A program made the translations under genes and the position numbers. Under the pieces are notes generated by a model. It saw only the letters and a program-made list of their open reading frames with translations, did not search any database and was not told the DNA's origin. A stretch of DNA of 5,930 nucleotides from Candidatus Iainarchaeum sp. (GTDB lineage Archaea; Iainarchaeota; Iainarchaeia; Iainarchaeales; Iainarchaeaceae), in the NCBI GenBank assembly GCA_013331625.1, contig DUGC01000033.1:15326-21255 (forward strand), given 5' to 3'. Positions 1 to 5,900 of this stretch are shown here, piece by piece. How positions within the stretch are numbered: position 1 is the first letter of the stretch; the number at the start of each line of letters is the position of its first letter.

Positions 1-1
1 T

Positions 2-904
2 AAAATTTCCGTTTACGCATGGAACAACAACGAGCGCGAGGATGAGGAAGTTGAGGCAGAGGTCGCAACCCGGCACAATATCGAGATACTTGTTCAAAAC
101 AATGACTTTGATGCAAGGATATGCTCTGCATCAAGCTCACAGGTTTTTGATATCCTGCTCATAAACCGCGGCGACTTTGATGAAAAGGCAAGGCTTTCAA
201 TTGAAAACAGGAACAGCACTATACAAGCTACCCTTTCAGACACACAAATCACATTGCCAAAGCGCTCCGAGCGGCATGTTTATGTGTTCATCAACCCCTC
301 GCTCGACACAAGGCCGGGCGATTATACAGTTAAATTTACCGCAAAAACAGGGACAGAGCAGGAAGAAAAGCTGCTCAAGTTCAGGGTAATTGAATCACCG
401 CCTGAACCTCAGCAGGGCATACTTGAAATTACCAGTTACCCCACACAGGCGGGAATCCTGCAAGGGGAAGACAAGGAACTTTTGATCAGCGTGAAAAATC
501 CCACGGCAGGCCCAATGGAAAATGTGACAGTGCGCATACTCGGCCTTGGAGACGGGCTGTTTGCAAGGCCAAAAACAATAGGGGTACTTGGCGCAAAGGA
601 GAGCGCAACTGCAAGCCTGCTGCTGCACGCATCAGAAGGGGACATCAACAGGGCAGTGAATGCGATTATTGAGGCGCGGGCCACAGGATATGTTACCACA
701 AAGCAGGTTGTGATAAATGTCGGTACCCCTGACGAAAAACCAAAACCTGCTGAACCGGTTCTAAGCGGCCTTTTCAGCCTCTTTGGCGGCGAAGGTGCGT
801 TCTGGGGGGTTATTGCATTAATAATTGTTGCAGCAATTATTGTCTTAATCTCATTGCTCAATGGTAACAGGCCCTTGGATCCTAATATCACAGGAGGCCG
901 GTGA
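2..904 (+). CDS. Exported Ig-like-repeat surface protein with C-terminal membrane anchor (5' end missing)
   Basis: The frame is open from the first bases to the TGA at 902-904, giving 300 visible residues, so the gene begins upstream of the window. Visible residues 27 to about 130 form a beta-rich Ig-like segment (an N-R-G turn followed by a P-G-D-Y-T-V-K-F strand pattern). Residues 140-245 form a second one with the K-N-P turn typical of CARDB/NEW3-like folds. A D-E-K-P-K-P linker follows, then GLFSL (256-260), a hydrophobic helix (about 267-286) and a 14-residue tail. This is the layout of a protein exposed outside the cell and held in the membrane at its C-terminus. Its stop overlaps the start of the next surface-protein gene, so they form an operon. 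No enzymatic motif is visible. Exact family is unknown; the secreted, anchored nature is an inference from composition and topology. Confidence 0.85.
   Translation, partial: KISVYAWNNNEREDEEVEAEVATRHNIEILVQNNDFDARICSASSSQVFDILLINRGDFDEKARLSIENRNSTIQATLSDTQITLPKRSERHVYVFINPSLDTRPGDYTVKFTAKTGTEQEEKLLKFRVIESPPEPQQGILEITSYPTQAGILQGEDKELLISVKNPTAGPMENVTVRILGLGDGLFARPKTIGVLGAKESATASLLLHASEGDINRAVNAIIEARATGYVTTKQVVINVGTPDEKPKPAEPVLSGLFSLFGGEGAFWGVIALIIVAAIIVLISLLNGNRPLDPNITGGR
893..897 (+). promoter_or_regulatory. Shine-Dalgarno site that selects the ATG at 904
   Basis: GGAGG lies 6 nt before ATG 904 but only 3 nt before the in-frame GTG at 901. The spacing favours ATG 904, which shares its A with the TGA stop of the upstream gene (TGATG overlap). 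This implies translational coupling of the two surface-protein genes. Confidence 0.75.
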
Positions 905-3900
905 TGGACACGAAAATAATCTTTGCAGGAATTTTCATATTGATGGTTGCGGCATTTGCGCGCGGAGCCACACTTGAAGGGACATGCGCAAGCGAGTCGG
1001 TGCAATGCGAACTTACCCTCAAAAACATGCGGCTTTGCAATGATTCCGCCTCGGCACAGGAATATAGCTCGTATTTTTCAGGCGAAGCCGCAAAATGGTT
1101 CAATGTGATACCTGACCGCCTGACACTCCAGCCTTCGCAATGCGAGGATCTGCGCATATATTCTGTTGCCAATTGCTATGCAGACCCGGGAAAATACAGC
1201 GCCCAGCTCAATGTGCGCAACGCAAGCCTGATCAGCACAACTTGTGAGATAAACCTCAAACAAGGGCACTTTGTGAGCATTGACATCGAGCCGCAGTCAC
1301 AGCAGGCCACACAGTGTGAGGAAAAAACCTACAATATCATAATTACAAACAGGACTATAGTCCCAAACCAGAACAGCGAGCGCGTTGACCTTGAAATAAG
1401 CGGCATCCCGCAGGAATGGTATACGCTTGGCCAAAAAAGGATTATTGTCGAGAAAGGCAGCCCGCAGACCGTAAAGCTCAATGTCAGGGCGCCATGCAAT
1501 GCAGACCTTGGGACTTATGAATTCACGGCACGCGCAAGCCTCCCCAACCCGAATTTCTTTGCGCAAGACAAAGGGGCATATATCCTAGGGCAGGGACAGT
1601 CCGCATCGGTTTTGCTCGGCAGTTCTTTTGAGGCAGGGGTCATGAGCGCATGCATTGAAAACCCTTCAAACGGCAAGGTCACGCTGACAAACACAGGAAA
1701 GCTTGCAGATACATTCAAAGTTTCCCTTACAGGGGAAAAATTCCTTGCAATTGACACAACGCAGGCAACGCTCAATAGCGGGGAGAGCAAGACCATTAAC
1801 GTCAATTTCACAAGCGCACTGAGGAAAGAGGGCACATACGATTTCACCCTGAAGGCGCTGGGCACAAATTACAATTATACTGCCGAAAAGCAGTTCAGGG
1901 TAAAGCTGCAGGACTGCTATAATATCGAAGTGCAAAAGCTTTCAGGCGAAATGAATGTATGCATGGAAGACAAGCCAGAGTATATATTCGCCCTCCACAA
2001 CAACAAGAGCATGCCGGTTAACCTGCAGATAAGCCTTGGCGGAATGGATGCCCTGCTTGACAGGACGCAGGTAAATATCCAGCCCGGCCAAATCGAGCAG
2101 GTGAAAGCCACGCTTGATGTGGCAAACCTTGCAAGGCCCGCGCAGGTGTCACGCAACGACATCGCAGCAGAGCTCCTCATTGACAGCTCGGGGAGCATGG
2201 CTGAGAGCATTGACGGCAAGGCAAAAATGGAAATTTCCCGAAGCGCGATAATCAGCCTGATCAACAATATCAACCAGATCGATCTTGGGCTGCGCGTATT
2301 GGGGCAGGGGGAACTGTGCGAGGAATCGCAGCTTTTGGTTCCTATAACCGGCCTGAATATCCCGCAGGTCACTGACAATGTGGCAACACTAAGCCCTAAA
2401 GGCAAGACACCGCTTGCTCAGGCGCTTGAAGCGAGCGTTTCCGACTTCAATAGCATAGGGCAAAACAAAGGCAGATTTTTAATAGTTGTAAGCGACGGAA
2501 AGGAAACATGCAACGGGGACATAACCAAAGCGGCACAGGAAGTTGCGGCCGCAGGGATAAAAGCATACACCGTAGGCTTTGACATAGACGAGAATGGCAG
2601 GCAGGAATTGCAGGAAATATCCAACCGGACCGGCGGAAAATATTTTGATGCCAGGGATTCCGGGCAGCTCCTTTCCGTTCTTTCCCAGATATCACAAGAC
2701 CTCAATATAGTGCCCGCCCAAAAAGGGACAAAAAACCTGACGCTTTCGCTAAAATCAGAAAATTTCCAGTTTGAAAAGGATTTTACCGTAGTGGTATCAG
2801 ACTGTTACAATGCATCGCTCCTCGCCCCTGAAATCAATGCATGCCCAGGAATACCGGCAAAGACCACTGCAAGAATAATCAACCTTGGCTCAAAGGCACA
2901 GGATTTCACTTTGAGCTATTCGCCAAGCATTGTGAGCGGCCCGCCAAAAGCCCTTGTGAACCCTGGCGAAGAGAAGGCAATAGAATTGTCCTCGGCAGTG
3001 CCCAAGGATAAATCAATCAAGGCCTATACCCTAAATATTGCAACCAAGACAGGCATGATCTCACAGACAAGGAAGATCAACTATCTATCTAGCGCAAGCT
3101 GCTTTGGCGCAGACATTTTGCTCACAGACCCTGTGCTTGATGCACAGACATGCGAAGGCGTAAAGCAGGTGCTGTTCATTGAAAACCGCGGGGTTGTGGC
3201 ACAGCAGGTCACGATAAGTGCGGACAAGCCCTATGTGCACATAGTTGACAGCACGCTCGATCTCGAGCCGGGGGAGAGGGATCAGGTGAATTACTTCGTT
3301 TCCCCGCCATTTGATTTGCCGCAGACAACATTCATTACTTTCAAGGCAAGGACAAACAATGGCTTTGAGACAAGCGCGAAAGTGAAACTGGTTGTTTTAG
3401 GCAACGAGCAGTCATTTGGCATCGGGGACACCACTGCGCCAGCAGATACAAATGCCACCACGCAGGCAGATATCAACTATACTGTGCAGGTCGAATTCCA
3501 GCTATACAATGACAGCAACAGCGTGATGCAGATAATCAGCATGAAAAGCCTTGATTATAATGCTGCCCTTTCACCCGATTCAAACACCATTGCGCCAAAG
3601 CAGGGAATAAAAGTAACGGCGCTTGTGGAACTCCCCCCTGACGTGAACGAGGGGACAATAATTATGCCCGTGATGATAGAAACTACGCGCGGGACATTCA
3701 CGCGGGAAGTCAAATTTGAATATAACAAGCCTGAAGGGAGCAGGATCAATATAGGAACAGGCCTCTTTAGCCTCGGATCAATATCCACCACAATACTTGT
3801 GGCGCTGATCCTCATTGTGATTGCGCTCATAGCATACTCCACTTATAGCGCGGTGAAAAGGGACGGGGGCGCACAAAAAACACCGGGAGAGGAGAAATTA

Positions 3901-3957
3901 AATGAGATGGAACCCGAGCCAGAAGCGCTCAGGAAGAAGAGGAAGAAGACGAAATAG
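904..3957 (+). CDS. Large VWA-domain surface protein with Cys-paired Ig-like repeats and C-terminal anchor
   Basis: The protein has 1017 aa. Residues 1-21 are a signal peptide (Lys, then a hydrophobic core, cleavage near A19-G21). Residues 23 to about 416 hold Ig-like segments rich in cysteine. Residues 417-603 are a von Willebrand factor A domain with a complete metal site: D427-x-S429-x-S431, T502 in a G-K-T-P-L context and D531 in S-D-G. It also has the cysteine pair C472/C536 seen in extracellular prokaryotic VWA proteins of the S-D-G-x-E-x-C type. More Ig-like segments follow (604-838 and about 860-948), with Cys pairs C338/C353, C634/C647 and C733/C750. GLFSL (953-957), a membrane helix (about 963-981) and a charged cytoplasmic tail end the protein. 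There are 17 cysteines, none after 750, and about a dozen N-glycosylation sequons. It is likely a metal-dependent adhesion or envelope-organising protein outside the cell; the ligand is unknown. The tail may be affected by a frameshift (see findings). Confidence 0.9.
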   Translation: MDTKIIFAGIFILMVAAFARGATLEGTCASESVQCELTLKNMRLCNDSASAQEYSSYFSGEAAKWFNVIPDRLTLQPSQCEDLRIYSVANCYADPGKYSAQLNVRNASLISTTCEINLKQGHFVSIDIEPQSQQATQCEEKTYNIIITNRTIVPNQNSERVDLEISGIPQEWYTLGQKRIIVEKGSPQTVKLNVRAPCNADLGTYEFTARASLPNPNFFAQDKGAYILGQGQSASVLLGSSFEAGVMSACIENPSNGKVTLTNTGKLADTFKVSLTGEKFLAIDTTQATLNSGESKTINVNFTSALRKEGTYDFTLKALGTNYNYTAEKQFRVKLQDCYNIEVQKLSGEMNVCMEDKPEYIFALHNNKSMPVNLQISLGGMDALLDRTQVNIQPGQIEQVKATLDVANLARPAQVSRNDIAAELLIDSSGSMAESIDGKAKMEISRSAIISLINNINQIDLGLRVLGQGELCEESQLLVPITGLNIPQVTDNVATLSPKGKTPLAQALEASVSDFNSIGQNKGRFLIVVSDGKETCNGDITKAAQEVAAAGIKAYTVGFDIDENGRQELQEISNRTGGKYFDARDSGQLLSVLSQISQDLNIVPAQKGTKNLTLSLKSENFQFEKDFTVVVSDCYNASLLAPEINACPGIPAKTTARIINLGSKAQDFTLSYSPSIVSGPPKALVNPGEEKAIELSSAVPKDKSIKAYTLNIATKTGMISQTRKINYLSSASCFGADILLTDPVLDAQTCEGVKQVLFIENRGVVAQQVTISADKPYVHIVDSTLDLEPGERDQVNYFVSPPFDLPQTTFITFKARTNNGFETSAKVKLVVLGNEQSFGIGDTTAPADTNATTQADINYTVQVEFQLYNDSNSVMQIISMKSLDYNAALSPDSNTIAPKQGIKVTALVELPPDVNEGTIIMPVMIETTRGTFTREVKFEYNKPEGSRINIGTGLFSLGSISTTILVALILIVIALIAYSTYSAVKRDGGAQKTPGEEKLNEMEPEPEALRKKRKKTK

Positions 3958-3990
3958 AGGAATCCGAACGCCCCATAATTACCCCGGTAC

Positions 3991-3998
3991 TATTATAA
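3991..3998 (+). promoter_or_regulatory. Candidate TATA box upstream of the aminotransferase
   Basis: TATTATAA lies in the 100-nt gap between the surface-protein gene and the aminotransferase. Initiation about 26 nt downstream, near 4020, would leave a leader of roughly 40 nt with no Shine-Dalgarno sequence. It also falls within the alternative reading frame discussed for the preceding gene's tail, so it could be coding rather than a promoter. Confidence 0.35.
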
Positions 3999-4026
3999 GT
4001 CATGTAGAAGCCCGCACCAAAAAGGC

Positions 4027-4033
4027 ATTAAAA
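4027..4033 (+). promoter_or_regulatory. Candidate TATA box for leaderless aminotransferase mRNA
   Basis: ATTAAAA is centred about 28 nt before ATG 4058, the archaeal spacing from TATA box to transcription start. That would put the start of the mRNA at or next to the AUG. The stretch just before the ATG has no Shine-Dalgarno match and is T-rich, which fits leaderless translation. The box is an imperfect match, so the call is tentative. Confidence 0.4.
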
Positions 4034-4057
4034 CGGTTTGCACTCATTTTTTGCTAG

Positions 4058-5266
4058 ATGCACATGATCAGGCCGGCCGGCAGGGCCATGGAAATAAAGC
4101 ACGCAACGCGCGATGTAGTGCCAATTGCAAAGGAAGTCGAAAAGTCCGGTAAAAAAGTGCTCTACCTCAACATCGGCGACCCGATGGTTTATGATTACAG
4201 GACCCCTGAGCATATATGGAAAGCAATTGAGGATAACAAGCAAAAGTCTGAAGGGTATACCGATGCCCTTGGAACCATCGGCGCAAGGTCGGCAGTTGCA
4301 GATTATGCCAAGCGGATGGGGGTTAATGGTGTCACCAGTGATGACGTAATCACTTTTGTAGGTGGGAGCGAGGCAATAATTGTATCTTTGCAGGCACTGA
4401 TGGACAGGGGCGAGAACTGCCTGATCCCAAATCCGGGCTATTCAATATTTTCGGGCGAGCTCTCATTCCTTGAATGCCCGCCAAATGAATATTACCTTGA
4501 CGAGGAGAATGGATGGCAGCCTGATGCCTCGCAGATAGAAAAGCAGATCAACCCAAAGACAAAAGCTATTGTTGTAATCAACCCAAACAACCCCACCGGA
4601 GCGGTTTTTTCAAAAACCACCCTTAAAAGGATCATCGATGTTGCAGGATCGCACAATATAGTGGTATTTGCAGATGAAACCTACGACCAGTTGCTATTGG
4701 ATGACGACCCTTTTACGCCTATGGCATCCATTGCAAATGATGTGCCGGTGGTTTCAACAGGCAGCATTTCAAAGAACTATTTAGCACCGGGCTTTAGGGG
4801 CGGATGGATATACAGGCACGACCCTCAAGGGATACTGGGCGAATATTTTGAAGCAATAAAAAAGATCTGCAGGCTGCGCCTTTCGACAGTTGCACCGGTG
4901 CAGTTCGCAATGGAGGCGGCACTCAACGGCCCGCAGGGCCACCTTGCGCCATTGCGGGAAAAGCTGCGCCGCAGGAGGGATCTCACATTCAGGCGCCTCA
5001 ATGAAATAGAGGGCCTTAGCTGCGTTAAGCCCAAAGGCGCATTCTACGCATACCCGCAAATCAATTTCCCTTTGCAATCAGACAGGGAATTCGTGATCTC
5101 GCTTGTGAGGAAAAAAGGGGTGCTATGCGTTTACGGTGAAGGCTTTGGCCAAAAGCCCGGGACACACCACTTCCGCATAGTGTTTTTGCCCCCTGAGCAG
5201 ATATTGGGCGAAGCATTTGACAAAATCGAGGAATTCATAAAGGAAAACTACCTCGCAAAAAAATAA
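4058..5266 (+). CDS. PLP-dependent aminotransferase, class I/II, alanine aminotransferase (AlaT/AlaA) type
   Basis: This complete 402-aa cytoplasmic enzyme is near the usual 400 aa of the family. It should move an amino group between an amino acid (alanine is the best guess) and 2-oxoglutarate or pyruvate, using pyridoxal phosphate. Visible sites are N-I-G-D-P (38-42), the phosphate-contact segment G-G-S-E-A (102-106), N178 in N-P-N-N-P-T-G, D206 and Y209 in D-E-T-Y, the Schiff-base lysine K239 in S-I-S-K, R247 in P-G-F-R-G-G-W and the substrate-carboxylate arginine R373 in F-R-I-V-F-L-P-P. From memory, the N-terminus M-I-R-x-x-x-R-A and the whole motif order match the Pyrococcus furiosus AlaT group and resemble E. 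coli AlaA; the exact substrate is not proven. ATG 4058 directly follows an in-frame TAG. ATG 4064 would match AlaT homologues best and ATG 4088 is also possible. It is separated from its neighbours and is probably its own transcription unit. Confidence 0.93.
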   Translation: MHMIRPAGRAMEIKHATRDVVPIAKEVEKSGKKVLYLNIGDPMVYDYRTPEHIWKAIEDNKQKSEGYTDALGTIGARSAVADYAKRMGVNGVTSDDVITFVGGSEAIIVSLQALMDRGENCLIPNPGYSIFSGELSFLECPPNEYYLDEENGWQPDASQIEKQINPKTKAIVVINPNNPTGAVFSKTTLKRIIDVAGSHNIVVFADETYDQLLLDDDPFTPMASIANDVPVVSTGSISKNYLAPGFRGGWIYRHDPQGILGEYFEAIKKICRLRLSTVAPVQFAMEAALNGPQGHLAPLREKLRRRRDLTFRRLNEIEGLSCVKPKGAFYAYPQINFPLQSDREFVISLVRKKGVLCVYGEGFGQKPGTHHFRIVFLPPEQILGEAFDKIEEFIKENYLAKK

Positions 5267-5312
5267 TTCCAATTATTTTCCGGCGCGACCCAGCAAAAAA
5301 TACATGCAGGAA

Positions 5313-5338
5313 TTTTTAAATTCTACAAAATAATTTTT
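5313..5338 (+). terminator. Probable terminator of the aminotransferase gene
   Basis: Two T5 tracts (5313-5317 and 5334-5338) occur 47-72 nt after the stop codon in AT-rich DNA, the usual form of archaeal intrinsic termination. The first tract lies within a small palindrome (GAATTT / AAATTC). No other gene lies between them and the promoter at 5384. Confidence 0.45.
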
Positions 5339-5377
5339 CCCTTGCTAAAAGGTTTGGCGCTGCGGCTGATTTTACGG

Positions 5378-5391
5378 GTAAAGTATTTAAA
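5378..5391 (+). promoter_or_regulatory. Archaeal promoter (BRE plus TATA box) of the putative small RNA
   Basis: TATTTAAA at 5384-5391 is preceded by GTAAAG, a purine-rich BRE-like stretch. Initiation is expected around 5411-5417, about 11-17 nt before the first strand of the long RNA helix downstream. No start codon with a meaningful reading frame follows, so the promoter points to a non-coding transcript. Confidence 0.6.
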
Positions 5392-5412
5392 CACTAAAGG
5401 CGTAATAGGTAT

Positions 5413-5527
5413 TGCGTATTGGGAGTTAAGGGGGTAAGCTATACTGCATTACGGCGTTCGCGCCGGCTCTCTCATGGGGGCGCAGATCCCTGGCTTACCA
5501 CCTTTCAATTTTAGGCGCTGCTTTTTT
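5413..5527 (+). ncRNA. Putative structured small RNA of unknown family
   Basis: The unit has a promoter, a nested fold and a T6 terminator. Helix P1 pairs 5428-5439 with 5493-5504 (11 Watson-Crick pairs and one G.A mismatch). P2 pairs CTGC 5444-5447 with GCAG 5482-5485. Inside P2 are two adjacent hairpins: P3, 5452-5465, five G/C pairs capped by a stable UUCG tetraloop, and P4, 5466-5481, six pairs including two U.G with a UCAU loop. P2, P3 and P4 form a three-way junction with ATTA as its only long linker. GGGA 5421-5424 could also pair with TCCC 5487-5490 in a pseudoknot. I do not recognise a tRNA, 5S, SRP, RNase P or standard riboswitch signature. With no gene directly downstream, a free-standing RNA is more likely than a leader. 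The 5' end is estimated from the TATA position. Confidence 0.5.
5522..5527 (+). terminator. T6 terminator of the putative small RNA
   Basis: A run of six T follows GGCGCTGC, 18 nt after the closing helix of the RNA fold. Oligo-T alone is enough for archaeal RNA polymerase termination, and this run defines the likely 3' end. Confidence 0.5.
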
Positions 5528-5598
5528 GAAAATTTCCCTGACATCACATTTAATATCCTTTAACCCAATAAAAAAATGCCCAAAATGGCGATAGCCAA

Positions 5599-5606
5599 TA
5601 TTTATA
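5599..5606 (+). promoter_or_regulatory. TATA box, probable tRNA-Ser promoter at unusual distance
   Basis: TATTTATA is a strong archaeal TATA match. Transcription would start near 5627, about 100 nt before the tRNA, instead of the more usual few nucleotides to tens of nucleotides. No better TATA box is visible between 5607 and 5727, which is pyrimidine-rich repeat sequence. The box also reads as an AT-rich element on the minus strand. Confidence 0.4.
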
Positions 5607-5655
5607 ACCCTAATCAGGCACTTTTTCAATAAACCAAAGCTTGACTTTAATACAA

Positions 5656-5684
5656 GGCTTTTTCTAAAACAAAGGGCTTTTTCT
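5656..5684 (+). repeat. Direct repeat of GGCTTTTTCT
   Basis: GGCTTTTTCT occurs at 5656-5665 and again at 5675-5684, 19 nt apart. The second copy runs on into TTTGG, and a third related copy (GCTTTTCTTTTGGG) starts at 5694. A further inverted match, AAAGCTTG 5636-5643 against CAAGCTTT 5691-5698, flanks the block. Confidence 0.6.
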
Positions 5685-5694
5685 TTTGGCCAAG

Positions 5695-5724
5695 CTTTTC
5701 TTTTGGGTCAGCCCAAAAGAAAAG
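5695..5724. repeat. Perfect 13-bp inverted repeat just upstream of tRNA-Ser
   Basis: CTTTTCTTTTGGG (5695-5707) is exactly complementary to CCCAAAAGAAAAG (5712-5724), with a TCAG loop. It ends 3 nt before the tRNA. Twelve bases of its right arm (GCCCAAAAGAAA, 5711-5722) recur exactly inside the tRNA intron at 5808-5819. The role is unknown; it may be a dispersed repeat or a processing or termination hairpin. Confidence 0.8.
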
Positions 5725-5770
5725 GTTGCGGAGGTGGCAGAGCGGTCCAATGCGCCTGGCTTGAGCTGCC

Positions 5771-5799
5771 CTTTTCTTTCTTTAGGAAAGAAAGAAAAG
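5771..5799. repeat. Perfect 13-bp hairpin in the tRNA intron
   Basis: CTTTTCTTTCTTT (5771-5783) is exactly complementary to AAAGAAAGAAAAG (5787-5799) around an AGG loop. It has the same pyrimidine/purine strand style and the same arm length as the hairpin at 5695-5724. Confidence 0.8.
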
Positions 5800-5805
5800 T
5801 GTAAG

Positions 5806-5832
5806 TTGCCCAAAAGAAAGAAATTTGGGCAA
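5806..5832. repeat. Perfect 9-bp hairpin in the tRNA intron
   Basis: TTGCCCAAA (5806-5814) pairs with TTTGGGCAA (5824-5832) across a 9-nt purine loop. GGGCAA occurs again at 5841-5846, giving TTGCCC two possible partners, one of which would compete with the splice-site helix. Confidence 0.75.
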
Positions 5833-5900
5833 TGAATAAAGGGCAAGAGCGACCAGGTCTCCGAAAGGGGGCGCGAGTTCGAATCTCGTCCTCCGCGTTC

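Larger units (their letters stand above)
5766..5851 (+). other. Archaeal tRNA intron, 86 nt, at position 37/38
   Basis: The 3-nt bulges AGC (5764-5766) and CGA (5850-5852), each cut after the second base, leave exactly G37 and A38 as exon ends. They flank a 4-nt central helix, 5760-5763 against 5846-5849 (C-G, U-A, U.G and one G.A mismatch). Beyond it TGCCC 5767-5771 pairs with GGGCA 5841-5845. This is the bulge-helix-bulge recognised by archaeal tRNA splicing endonuclease, slightly relaxed. The intron interior is filled by two perfect hairpins. Confidence 0.85.
5728..5897 (+). tRNA. tRNA-Ser(UGA) with intron
   Basis: The exons (5728-5765 and 5852-5897) join to an 84-nt class II tRNA. The acceptor stem GCGGAGG 5728-5734 pairs fully with CCTCCGC 5890-5896. 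The D-stem is GCA 5737-5739 with TGC 5751-5753, and the loop holds GG 5744-5745. The anticodon stem is CCTGG 5755-5759 with CCAGG 5853-5857. The loop is C, T, then anticodon TGA at 5762-5764, G37 and A38. A long variable arm (5858-5872) has a GAAA loop. The T-arm is 5873-5889 with loop TTCGAAT. The long variable arm and G73 (5897) are serine identity features. It would read UCA and related UCN codons. No CCA is encoded, so the tail must be added after transcription. Splicing is required because the intron interrupts the anticodon loop. Confidence 0.95.

Noticed and set aside
254..256. TTG as start of the first surface protein
   Set aside because: The same frame is open and protein-like back to position 2 with continuous Ig-like sequence, so the true start is upstream of the window.
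901..903. GTG 901 as start of the VWA protein
   Set aside because: Only 3 nt from the GGAGG site; ATG 904 has proper spacing and overlaps the preceding stop codon.
436..1005. Minus-strand 189-codon frame opposite the first two genes
   Set aside because: It lies antisense to two clearly coding genes with domain structure; it has no recognisable motif and spans the overlap junction by chance.
5421..5504. 5S rRNA-like string GGGAGTTAAG, or an H/ACA guide RNA
   Set aside because: The rest of the 5S consensus and its 5'/3' closing helix are missing. For H/ACA, the trinucleotide after the closing stem is ACC rather than ACA and the internal pocket is too small on the 5' side.
5571..5600. Small hairpin TGGC-GATA-GCCA and A7 run as a possible regulatory RNA
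   Set aside because: Only 4 bp and no supporting promoter spacing or terminator of its own.
5664..5846. Minus-strand 60-codon frame over the tRNA intron
   Set aside because: It consists of translated hairpin repeats (F/S/K-rich) and overlaps the tRNA; no start signal or protein-like composition.
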